NCBI GenBank assembly: GCA_900128585.1 | Contig: LT642348.1 | Coordinates: forward strand, 1-14,766 | DNA: 14,766 nucleotides | Reading direction: 5' to 3' | Source: Stramenopiles sp. TOSAG23-3 | Taxonomy: Eukaryota > Sar | In this document: positions 7,936 to 14,749 of the stretch, one piece after another | Layout: every line of letters begins with the position of its first letter | Position numbering within the stretch: the stretch's first letter is position 1 | Notes under the pieces: model-generated | Database searches by the model: none | The model's input: only the letters and a program-made list of their open reading frames with translations | What the model was told of the DNA's origin: nothing | Position numbers and translations under genes: made by a program

Positions 7936-9306
7936 ATGAACCTTGCAGATAATCTTCCGCCCGTTGAAAACATGGGGCTTATCAAGCAGCTGGCACACAA
8001 CGATAAGCCGGTTCGTGATAAGGCCATGAATGCTTTGAGTAATTTCTTAAGGGCAAAATGTTCCGATGATTACGATGAAGATGAAGAGCTGATGCTGGAC
8101 TGCTTAAAATTGTGGAAAGGTCTTTTCTATGGAATGTGGATGTCCGACAAGCTTCCCGTCCAGCTTGAACTAGCCCAGGCTATGGCGGAGCTGGTGCACT
8201 TGTTCCCGGAGCACAGGCTGTTCTTGGCGTGGACAAAAGCTTTTTTTCAAACCATACAACGAGAGTGGTACCGTATAGACAAATACCGGCTCGATAAGTA
8301 TTACTCGCTGGTCCGGAAAAACCTTCATGAAATGTTCGTTTATCTCGACAACACGCATTGGGAGCGGGAATTGGTGCAAGACTTTCTGTCAACTCTTGAG
8401 GAGGAGGCCATAACGCAAAGGAAATCGACAGGCCTGCGCTATCATATGGCGCAAATTTACTTGGAGGAATTTGCAAAATCAAGCGGTAAATCTGTTGCAC
8501 CCGAGGCGTTTCAGTCTGTAATGGGGCCGTTCTATAACCGCATAGCGAATAGCACTGATGAGGTATACCTTCGACGAATACAGGAAGGAATATTTGATAG
8601 AATGACGAATTGTGAAATATTCTTTAAGGAGACACCGGGCTCGTTTGACGAGGAGTCTGGTGGCGATTTGCAGTTTGCTGAAGTTTCGCTGGCAGTAATC
8701 GCCGACTTTGTATGGGGTATTGCATCAACTCCTGGGTCTTGCCGAGATCGCAACCGAAAAGACCTTTACGACTTGCACAAGCGCTTGAAGAAAACGATGA
8801 AATTTTGCGGCCGGTCCTACCAAGTGACGATGCAAGTGCAAACGACCGACCCGGAAGAGTCCAAGCGTTGGGAGAAGCATGGCACTAAAGTCCTGGGAGC
8901 GAAGGCAGTCGTCGAAAGCTCAGATGACGGTGCAAGTGGAAAGCGAAAGCGATCATCGAAGAAATCGGCGACAGCGACCGAGGGTCCTGGGCATGATGAC
9001 GACGAAATAGGTTTGGGCGGGGAGGATAGCAAAGCGGAGGAGGAGGGAACGGTAAAGAAAAAGAGAAAGAAGAAGAAAAAGAAGAAAGTACAGCTGCTGT
9101 CAGAGGTAGCCCCACGAAAATCTTCAGAAGATGGGCAGGAAAAACCCTCTCGCCGAGTTGGGCGCTCCCCCCGCCGTGTCGTGTTTGCGAAAAAGAATTT
9201 GTCGAAAGGGTACAAAGCATCGATTCGCGATTTGAGGGACAAGCGACGCCTTCGAGGGTCTAGTGCAGAACGGCCGTCAAAGCGGGGTTCTGGAATCTTA
9301 AAGTAA
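7936..9306 (+). CDS. RRP1: RRP1/Nop52 family ribosomal RNA processing protein
   Basis: A 456-residue protein of the Nop52/RRP1 family, nucleolar factors needed for late pre-rRNA processing and 60S subunit maturation. The N-terminal 220 or so residues carry the family domain: LIKQLAHNDKPVRDKAMNAL (15-34), LKLWKGLFYGMWMSDKLPVQ (57-76), the LFLAWTKAFFQTIQREWYRI stretch (95-114), then IDKYRLDKYYSLVRKNL and a YHMAQIYLEE segment near 165-180. The C-terminal half is acidic then strongly basic, with a KKKRKKKKKKK run (about 373-384) as a probable nuclear/nucleolar signal, an RRVVFAKKNLSKGYKAS segment, and a final GSGILK, resembling the conserved tail of animal RRP1. I start at the ATG at 7936; the frame runs three codons further only from a GTG. 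There are no introns. This is the most secure assignment in the window. Confidence 0.93.
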   Translation: MNLADNLPPVENMGLIKQLAHNDKPVRDKAMNALSNFLRAKCSDDYDEDEELMLDCLKLWKGLFYGMWMSDKLPVQLELAQAMAELVHLFPEHRLFLAWTKAFFQTIQREWYRIDKYRLDKYYSLVRKNLHEMFVYLDNTHWERELVQDFLSTLEEEAITQRKSTGLRYHMAQIYLEEFAKSSGKSVAPEAFQSVMGPFYNRIANSTDEVYLRRIQEGIFDRMTNCEIFFKETPGSFDEESGGDLQFAEVSLAVIADFVWGIASTPGSCRDRNRKDLYDLHKRLKKTMKFCGRSYQVTMQVQTTDPEESKRWEKHGTKVLGAKAVVESSDDGASGKRKRSSKKSATATEGPGHDDDEIGLGGEDSKAEEEGTVKKKRKKKKKKKVQLLSEVAPRKSSEDGQEKPSRRVGRSPRRVVFAKKNLSKGYKASIRDLRDKRRLRGSSAERPSKRGSGILK

Positions 9307-9624
9307 ATGCTATCTTACACCAGCCTGCTGCTGAGGACGCACGAAGTTTCGAAAGTGTGATTTTATAAATGGCCGGTGTAAATATAAGAATGAAACGAGA
9401 CTCTTCAGGTGGACTAGATTGGAACGTCCAGATAAAATGTATTTCTTGAAATTTGTCACAATGTACAACATAGTTTTCGTGTGCACGCGACTAGTCGTGT
9501 GGCACAGTAAGTACCTAAAAATCTCTTAATATTTTTATTTTGTATGTTACCCTCGTATCTTCAGAAAATTATTTTTACGAGAGTGTTTCAACGTGTTTGT
9601 TTACACCTTGTCCAGATCGCGCAG
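9307..9624. other. Convergent 3' spacer between RRP1 and the small two-exon gene
   Basis: A 318-bp gap with no gene. It has an imperfect 11-bp inverted repeat (9315-9325 with 9371-9381, TTACACCAGCC against GGCCGGTGTAA, one mismatch, 45-base loop) just after the RRP1 stop, and a minus-strand AATAAA (9534-9539) for the leftward gene. Confidence 0.55.
9534..9539 (-). promoter_or_regulatory. Candidate polyadenylation signal of the small two-exon gene
   Basis: AATAAA on the minus strand, 85 bases past the TGA at 9625-9627. The distance is plausible for a poly(A) signal, but the hexamer is common in AT-rich DNA. Confidence 0.35.
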
Positions 9625-10013
9625 TCACCCCGAGAGTTCTGCCACGTTCGGTGCATAAGCTTCAAGCTCCATACCACGTTTGATTTGGCAACAAGCAAGA
9701 CTCGCGGCTACAATTCCGAGTGCACGTTTGCCTTCACATTCCTGTAAGACGTATTTGGTTGGGGTAGAAAAAAATGGAAGAATATAACGAAAAAGGCGCA
9801 TACGAAGCAAAAAATTGACAACACACAAGGGTCAGGCGGATGGTAAAGCTCTTTGAACCTCAGATTCTTGTTTTTTCTCAGTGCTCGTACCTTCTTCCCG
9901 ATATTCCCCATCTTTTGTGGATTTACCCCTCCAAACTTTTTCATTTTCTTTCTCCGAGACTCAATGTTGACTATCTCCTCTAACCTTTCGGCCGAAACCT
10001 CTGGAACAGGCAT
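9625..10013 (-). CDS. Small basic protein, probably two exons (9891-10013 and 9625-9741)
   Basis: The ATG at 10013 has a strong context (CACCATG). The first 41 codons give an ordered-looking basic peptide (PEVSAERLEEIVNIE, SRRKKMKKFGG, NPQKMGNIGKK). The same frame then turns hydrophobic and pyrimidine-rich, as expected of an intron. A donor AAG|GTACGA at 9890 and an acceptor CTTACAG|GAA ending at 9742 enclose 149 bases with a long pyrimidine tract. Both junctions are in phase 0, so 41 codons join to 38 codons and a TGA, giving a 79-residue protein whose second part contains IVAASLACCQIKRGMELEAY. A later donor (TGT|GTGTTG) is also in phase but fits the consensus less well. If unspliced, the frame would instead end at 9708 with a membrane-like tail. 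I do not recognise the family and give no function. Confidence 0.5.
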
Positions 10014-10303
10014 GGTGTCAAACTCAATTCAAACTGATACGCAATGTGCACAAGGCGTTTTCCCTCGTAAACCAACGAACGTTCTCGTTCGAAAAAAATG
10101 AAAAATGAAACAACCTAAGAACTTGCTGATTAATTATGCAAACACATACATATACAAATATGATTATTCTTTTGTCTTTCTCCTTCTTCTTCCTCTTTCA
10201 ATTTTTTTCTTGAATCCGTTTTACTAAATAAAAATCAAGTTTATCAATAGTCGTCTATAAAATAATAAAATAATAATATAATAGGACTAATAAAAACAAA
10301 AAC

Positions 10304-10408
10304 AAAAAAAAAGAAGAAGAAAGAAGAAGAAAGAAGAAGAAAGAAGAAGAAGAAGGAGAAGAAGAAAAGAAGAAGAAAGAAGAAGAATGAAGAAGAAAGA
10401 AGAGGAGG
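10304..10408 (+). repeat. Long GAA-type polypurine microsatellite
   Basis: A 105-base tract with a single pyrimidine (10388), built of GAA and GAAA units (for example AAGAAGAAGAAAGAAGAAGA). It is the longest purine tract in the window. GAA repeats of this kind are known to be length-unstable and able to form triplex structures; whether this one does so is not shown. Confidence 0.92.
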
Positions 10409-10985
10409 CCAATAAAAATTAGATGACTCCTCGTAGTGTGCAGTGTACAATGTAATAAAAAAAATGAATATACTCCTCTGCTGGTGATAATTTTATAATA
10501 ATTATTACTGTGTTATCCAGCACCATCCATACAACATAGACTAATAATATCAGCGTTTTTTATTTTTTATTCTGAAAAAAAAAGAAGAGATTCAAAAACA
10601 ATTGTGTTGTTCTTGTTGTCTCTATATTATAGTCTCTTTCTAAAAAATTTTATAGTCTCTATTAATTATACGAGTGTATTTATTATACATACTGTGTAGT
10701 AGTATTATTGGTATTATTATTATTAAATATTTTACTTCCTGGAATTATATTTTAAAAAATAAAAATACAACTATGGATGGAATGTGGAAGAAGAAAAGGT
10801 GGTAAGGGATAGCAGGTATTCTACACAGTGTTGTATGTATAATAATTGATAAACAATATTATAGGTAAACTTCGTAGTCTACAATTTAAATGATGTTAGC
10901 TTTATAATAGACTATGTAAGATTAGATTTTTATTTATTATTATAATTAATAATAATAAATAAAGAGTCTAAATAATAAATGCTGA

Positions 10986-11024
10986 TTTTCTTCCTTTTCT
11001 TCTTTTTTCTTCTCTTCTTTTTTT
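10986..11024 (+). repeat. Polypyrimidine tract (CTT type)
   Basis: Thirty-nine consecutive pyrimidines, mainly CTT and T runs. It is the opposite-strand counterpart of the GAA tract at 10304-10408, in the same divergent spacer. Confidence 0.85.
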
Positions 11025-11604
11025 GTTGTGCTTTGGATCTTTTTTGGATTCTAGGATTCTTTTTCCTTCTATTTCTTTCTATTTCCTGCCTGATGAACGA
11101 ATGAACGAAAGGATTCCCTTCCCCTCGTACCGTACTTGTATTTACCGTATTATTAGGTACTTCATATTTACCTTGTATTACGACGAAGAGCAACCACAGT
11201 ACGGTAATTATTTCGGAAGAACTTGCTTGCAGTAGTTTTACAAAATAGATCCTCCTACAATAATATCATCTCATATAATACCTCCTCGTCGTGTTTTTAT
11301 ATTATTAGTTACACAGGTAATAGCAACACCATCAAAGGCAAAAAAAATTATTCTTTTTTTTATTTATCATCATTGTCCATTATTATTATTATAGTTTGTT
11401 TGATAATTTGAAGTATTCATCTTTTTGGGGATACTTGTGGAATAGTAACAACACGCGTCGCAAAAAGTCTAGCTGGTGGACTATTTTACAGAGACCTTTA
11501 ACATGTCGCGCAGTTTTTTTGAATGCAAATTATAGCCCAGAAACGAGATCGTAAATATTGTAAAGGCAGGCTATCCTCACGAGGCCTCGTTCTGGAGGTA
11601 TTCA

Positions 11605-11898
11605 ATGAGTTCTCCTGCACGCGACGGCAAGGTCGTGTCGAAAGACGGCAGCCGGGCTGAGGATCACCATGAAATGATAGATTCGCTTTCAGCTGAAGAC
11701 CTTCAGAAATTCATTAGCAACGAGATATTTGGCTTAGAAATGCAAGTGTCCAGTTCAATAGCGCAGCTCATTGTAGAAAGTAGAAAATGTGGAAACTTGT
11801 CCGGGATTTACATGGATATATCGAACCTGACGTATAAACCGGGGGGCGTAGAAATTACAAGCCAAGGAGCCGCGCGCGATAGAACGAGCAGTCCGTAG
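11605..11898 (+). CDS. Small conserved-looking protein of unknown function
   Basis: A 97-residue open frame whose base composition is clearly richer in GC than the flanking spacer, which argues for a real gene. Residues 1-25 are polar and probably disordered. Residues about 27-67 form one or two amphipathic helices (SAEDLQKFISNEIFGLEMQV, then SSIAQLIVESRKCGNLSGIY), and the tail is Gly/Arg/Ser-rich. There is no signal peptide or membrane segment. The single helical core resembles small subunits of coiled-coil complexes, but I cannot name a family. The ATG context is weak (TTCAATGA, T at -3). It sits convergent to the J-domain gene, in the same layout as the other gene pairs in the window. Confidence 0.65.
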   Translation: MSSPARDGKVVSKDGSRAEDHHEMIDSLSAEDLQKFISNEIFGLEMQVSSSIAQLIVESRKCGNLSGIYMDISNLTYKPGGVEITSQGAARDRTSSP

Positions 11899-12240
11899 AA
11901 CATTTTTTCAAAACTGGGGAAGGCGTGGGGCATTTTTGACGGGGGTGTTTCCACATTGAGAGGGGGAAAGGTGCGTGCAAATATTGAAGTTCAAATAATT
12001 TTTTACGAAGTATTAACTCAAACTTTCAAAACTCTGTATTATATTAACAAATTAACTTCCAGTAACGTACACTAAAATTTAATAGATAACACAATTGAAC
12101 GGAACTGAAATTGTAATTGATATAAAATGAGAAGTCTTAAAGCATATACTATAATAATTTGTTTTTAAACTTCCAAGTTATTTCAGCTCTTTAAAGGCGG
12201 TAAGAGAATTAAGAACTTTACGAAGGTCCAGAGATCACCC
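11899..12240. other. Convergent 3' spacer
   Basis: A 342-bp gap between the 97-residue gene and the J-domain gene. The first 80 bases are G-rich (GGGGAAGG, GTGGGGC, GACGGGGGTG, GAGGGGG); the rest is AT-rich. I see no coding sequence and no clear AATAAA near either stop. Confidence 0.55.
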
Positions 12241-13368
12241 TCACCCTCGCTCAGTCGCTACATACTTGTCCCATGCCGCATTTAAAGCGGTAAAAATTTG
12301 TTCAGAAATGTACTTTTGTTTGGGCGGAGCTTTTTGTGACCTGTCTGGGTGCACCAGTCTTATGGCTTTGTAGTAATTTCTCTTCACTTTGCCTCCTTGT
12401 ACGCAGTCCGCTAACGTCAACGCTTTCCAATTGCAGTCGTCCCACAGAACGTTGTGCATGGTAGTCAACAGCGCTCTGATGTTTTTCAATGTGCCTTGGT
12501 TAATGTCCCCGGACCATGCTAGAAGCTTCGCGTGCAACTCCTTCTTCACATTGTCTCGGTCTACTTGTCCCTGTTGCTCTTGCTCCAAATTCTGCAAATG
12601 TTGGATTTGCGCGTCGTTAATACGCTTCTGCTCCGCTGCCTTTCTCTTTTGTATTGCTGCTGCAACTTCTTGGCTCATGCCCTCTGTGCTTACTTCTCTC
12701 GTGGTGACCTTTACGTTCGATTCCACGGTTGGCGTGGACAACGTGTCGAATCCCATCATCATATCGCTGGTACTTCCTCGCCCGGCTGCATTGGACGATG
12801 ACGCGCCCTGAAAGTTTTCGAATTGAATCATGTTGCCGCTGGGCCTTCTTGGCTTTTCCACCTCTTTTGCAACATTCTTCTTCCCCTTGCTGGTTTTAGC
12901 CTTCGTCCTTTTCCTAACACTCTCTTTCGGCTGTTGTGCCTCCCCGCCGGCCCGGCTCGGGGCGGTCGTGCTCGCTGTGTGCACCCTTGGCGAGGACCGG
13001 CGACCAACGCTTCCACTTGCATCGTGGGTCCAATCGTGCTTTGACCGCTGTTTGCCGCTGTAAAAGGGGCGGTCCAGCCGGAGCGTCTTCGCGAGCAACA
13101 TTCCTTTGTAAAACGGGACAAAACCTTCTGGGTCGCTTATGTCGACCCAGTTGAAACCGTTGGAAGGTTTACTCGCTGCAAGCTTGAAGCGGAAATGGAA
13201 TTTTCCAGTACCACGAAGCGGAAAGTGCTCTATAATACTTTTCAGTTTCAGCTTTTTCTTCGACAACCCGGGAGTGCTGGAAGGCAAAGTAAACACGTTC
13301 GGGTGCGCCATGTCTTCCCCAGGCTCCCCTTGCACAATATAAAATACCTGCGTACTTGCGGCTGCCAT
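12241..13368 (-). CDS. DIX-like domain protein with C-terminal auxilin-type J domain
   Basis: A 375-residue protein; the start is the ATG at 13368 (A at -3). The frame reaches 13434 only by using GTG. Residues about 7-98 look like a DIX domain: VFYIVQGEP (8-16), LKLKSIIEHF (40-49), GKFHFRFK (55-62), WVDISDP (74-80), VPFYKGMLLAKTLRL (84-98), matching the Axin/Dishevelled order of FYxxGEP, LxxFK, YxFxFK, and a closing P-F-x-x-x-I-x-x-K segment. Residues about 103-180 are a basic disordered linker with KRTKAKTSKGKK. Residues about 233-285 are a charged helix. Residues about 285-375 are a J domain of the auxilin/GAK type: LLTTMHNVLWDDCNWKALTL, VKRNYYKAIRLVHPD with HPD at 340-342, then FTALNAAWDKY. 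In auxilins this part stimulates Hsc70 during clathrin uncoating. I see no clear clathrin box or PTEN-like domain, so the clathrin link is inference from the J-domain subtype. Confidence 0.88.
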   Translation of the reverse strand: MAAASTQVFYIVQGEPGEDMAHPNVFTLPSSTPGLSKKKLKLKSIIEHFPLRGTGKFHFRFKLAASKPSNGFNWVDISDPEGFVPFYKGMLLAKTLRLDRPFYSGKQRSKHDWTHDASGSVGRRSSPRVHTASTTAPSRAGGEAQQPKESVRKRTKAKTSKGKKNVAKEVEKPRRPSGNMIQFENFQGASSSNAAGRGSTSDMMMGFDTLSTPTVESNVKVTTREVSTEGMSQEVAAAIQKRKAAEQKRINDAQIQHLQNLEQEQQGQVDRDNVKKELHAKLLAWSGDINQGTLKNIRALLTTMHNVLWDDCNWKALTLADCVQGGKVKRNYYKAIRLVHPDRSQKAPPKQKYISEQIFTALNAAWDKYVATERG

Positions 13369-13396
13369 TTTGTTTTTTTGTATCAAAACGTCCTCG

Positions 13397-13408
13397 TATA
13401 TATAAATA
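13397..13408 (-). promoter_or_regulatory. Weak candidate TATA box for the J-domain gene
   Basis: The minus strand reads TATTTATATATA 29-40 bases before the ATG at 13368. A normal TATA-to-start distance would leave almost no 5' UTR, so this is either a very short-leader promoter or chance AT-rich sequence. Confidence 0.25.
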
Positions 13409-13518
13409 GATATATGCACACACAATAAACACACGGCTGTACGAATCGATCCCTTGAATTCGGACGAGAAGGCATCATCATTTTCCCCGTGCCGTTTCGT
13501 TTCTTTTAAAATTAGAAA

Positions 13519-13546
13519 CCGCGGCGGCGCGGCGCGGGGGGGGGGC
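13519..13546 (+). other. GC-only island with a run of ten G
   Basis: Twenty-eight consecutive G/C bases (CCGCGGCGGCGCGGCGCG followed by more G), with ten G in a row at 13536-13545, about 150-180 bases upstream of the J-domain ATG. The flanks are AT-rich on both sides, so it stands out sharply. Eleven bases at its left edge (AAACCGCGGCG, 13516-13526) recur at 14343-14353. Confidence 0.8.
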
Positions 13547-13624
13547 TGTTCAATGATTATATATATTATACTTTGGGCGGTATAATATTATTTTATTCCA
13601 TATAATTATTATTATTTATTAAAG

Positions 13625-13794
13625 AATCGTGAAACAATCTTTTTTGTTTTTATCTTATTTTTACGAAATCGTGCAACAAAGTGTTTCACTATTCTAAAAA
13701 AATAACGAGATATTCTATTTTAATGCTGTGCGCCTCGTAATTGCAAAAAATAACACTTATCCAAGAGAATCGTGAAACAGTTTGTTGCACGATT
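13625..13794. repeat. Inverted repeat pair of quasi-palindromic 27-mers plus a half copy
   Basis: The 27-mer at 13667-13693 (starting AATCGTGCAACAAAGTG) is the reverse complement of 13768-13794 (starting AATCGTGAAACAGTTTG) at 25 of 27 positions; 74 bases separate them. Each 27-mer is itself nearly palindromic (AATCGTGAAACA against TTGTTGCACGATT). A third half copy, AATCGTGAAACAATC, lies at 13625-13639. The arrangement could form a long hairpin or cruciform, or be the ends of a small non-autonomous element. No clear target-site duplication is seen. Confidence 0.8.
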
Positions 13795-13964
13795 TTAGTA
13801 CACCTCTTTGTATTCATCTATTTTCGACAGCACTCCTGACGCGAAACCAAAAAAGAGTGATTACATGGTATTGTACTGATTTATTTACTACGCATTCCCT
13901 ATGATTATCGATTCGTCGTTCCTTCGAGGTCAAGGCGCCACAAATGTACATCTGTGAGCAAGAA

Positions 13965-13992
13965 GGGGCCAAACGAGCCCTCGTTTGGCCCC
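13965..13992. repeat. Perfect 13-bp inverted repeat with 2-base spacer
   Basis: GGGGCCAAACGAG (13965-13977), a CC spacer, then CTCGTTTGGCCCC (13980-13992) are perfectly complementary. The GC-rich stem lies in AT-rich DNA with no gene nearby. It would form a stable hairpin in RNA or single-stranded DNA, or act as a dimeric protein-binding site. Confidence 0.9.
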
Positions 13993-14260
13993 CACCTGAT
14001 ATTTTGCCTATGTATATTAAGTACAGGTATTAATACATCTATATACAATATATAAAAGAAGACATAGTGCTTGACTACAAGGGAAAATTTATACATGAAT
14101 CGAATCGTACTACTCTATACAGGCCAAGTAACAGTATCCATATACTAACAAAGTCTTTAGTCACCCGGTTGAATATGGAATAGCAAGCGGTCGAAAGAAT
14201 GAGAACGACAAAAAGATGCAAATCTTGCCACATTAGAAGGGACTCTTAAATCCAGAAAGA

Positions 14261-14398
14261 GCCTATTGCCTGTTAAACGCTGTTACCTGTAAACAACGCA
14301 GACCAGAAAAGCCCACATGCGTTTAGGCTGGACAAAATCTGAAAACCGCGGCGCCCTTAGCCGAGGCTATTGCCAGTTAAATGATACTACCTGTAAAT
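14261..14398 (+). repeat. Pair of degenerate 34-bp direct repeats
   Basis: Positions 14261-14294 (GCCTATTGCCTGTTAAACGC...) and 14365-14398 (GGCTATTGCCAGTTAAATGA...) agree at 27 of 34 aligned bases without gaps, including shared TATTGCC, GTTAAA and TACCTGTAAA blocks. The copies start 104 bases apart. Confidence 0.65.
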
Positions 14399-14554
14399 CC
14401 AATGCCTTAATATTGAATATATACAGAGCATAACAACAATTTGTAATTGCGTTAACGTTTCCTTACTGTAAATTTAGTGCCTTTATACTGAATAGATACA
14501 GAGCATCACAAAAGTTTTAAACTATCGGAAATCAAGTTAACATTTCCTTATTAC
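14391..14554 (+). repeat. Two degenerate tandem units of about 75-89 bp
   Basis: Unit 1 (14391-14465) and unit 2 (14466-14554) begin CTGTAAAT, continue with TGCCTT.ATA.TGAATA.ATACAGAGCAT, and both end GTTAAC.TTTCCTTA. Unit 2 has about 14 extra bases in its middle. The blocks are collinear, so they derive from one duplication. Confidence 0.7.
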
Positions 14555-14689
14555 AGAATCGAATTGGTCATTAGTTTTACGGATCAGCCGTTGTACTCAA
14601 AAGGGAGGAAAGACTACTGACTCTCCCTGTAATCTAAAAAAGTACATATATTCAGATTATTATACGTGACGCGGATGGCATTCCTTAAA

Positions 14690-14749
14690 AAAACAAGAAA
14701 ATTGGCTGTTATTTAAGTAATTAAATTTAGCTTCGTCATACCCTAATCC
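14690..14749 (+). repeat. Dispersed repeat, copy 2
   Basis: A near-identical copy of 3736-3796 in the same orientation, about 11 kb away, again in intergenic DNA. It lacks the extra half unit found upstream of copy 1. The shared region ends at CCCTAATCC, after which the flanks diverge. Confidence 0.85.

Larger units (their letters stand above)
10014..11604. other. Divergent intergenic spacer, very AT-rich, with microsatellites
   Basis: No gene is supported over 1591 bp, the longest complete spacer in the window. The left edge has a 6-bp palindrome with a 4-base loop (CGAACG-TTCT-CGTTCG, 10076-10091) about 65 bases upstream of the small gene's ATG. The rest includes pyrimidine-rich DNA near 10175-10213, the long purine tract at 10304-10408, a TTATTA/AAT-rich core about 10490-10990, a pyrimidine tract (10986-11024), and TACCGTA/TACGGTA motifs at 11128, 11143 and 11200. 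Open frames here are low-complexity translations. Confidence 0.6.

Noticed and set aside
8817-9242. Antisense open frame over the RRP1 tail
   Set aside because: It is the mirror of the Lys/Glu-rich coding sequence, giving poly-Phe and poly-Ser; a shadow of the real gene.
9315-9381. Imperfect 11-bp inverted repeat after the RRP1 stop
   Set aside because: One mismatch and a 45-base loop make it weak; noted in the spacer entry but not called as a terminator.
10244-10450. Minus-strand frame rich in Phe, Ser and Leu
   Set aside because: It is a translation of the GAA microsatellite, not a protein gene.
12389-12811. 140-codon plus-strand frame inside the J-domain gene
   Set aside because: It lies wholly antisense to a well-supported domain protein and has no domain of its own.
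13369-13434. 22-residue N-terminal extension of the J-domain protein resembling a hydrophobic signal
   Set aside because: It depends on GTG initiation, and its sequence comes from TA-rich promoter-like DNA; the ATG at 13368 has a better context.
13905-14096. 63-codon minus-strand frame
   Set aside because: No domain, AT-driven residues, and it spans the perfect hairpin; not supported as a gene.
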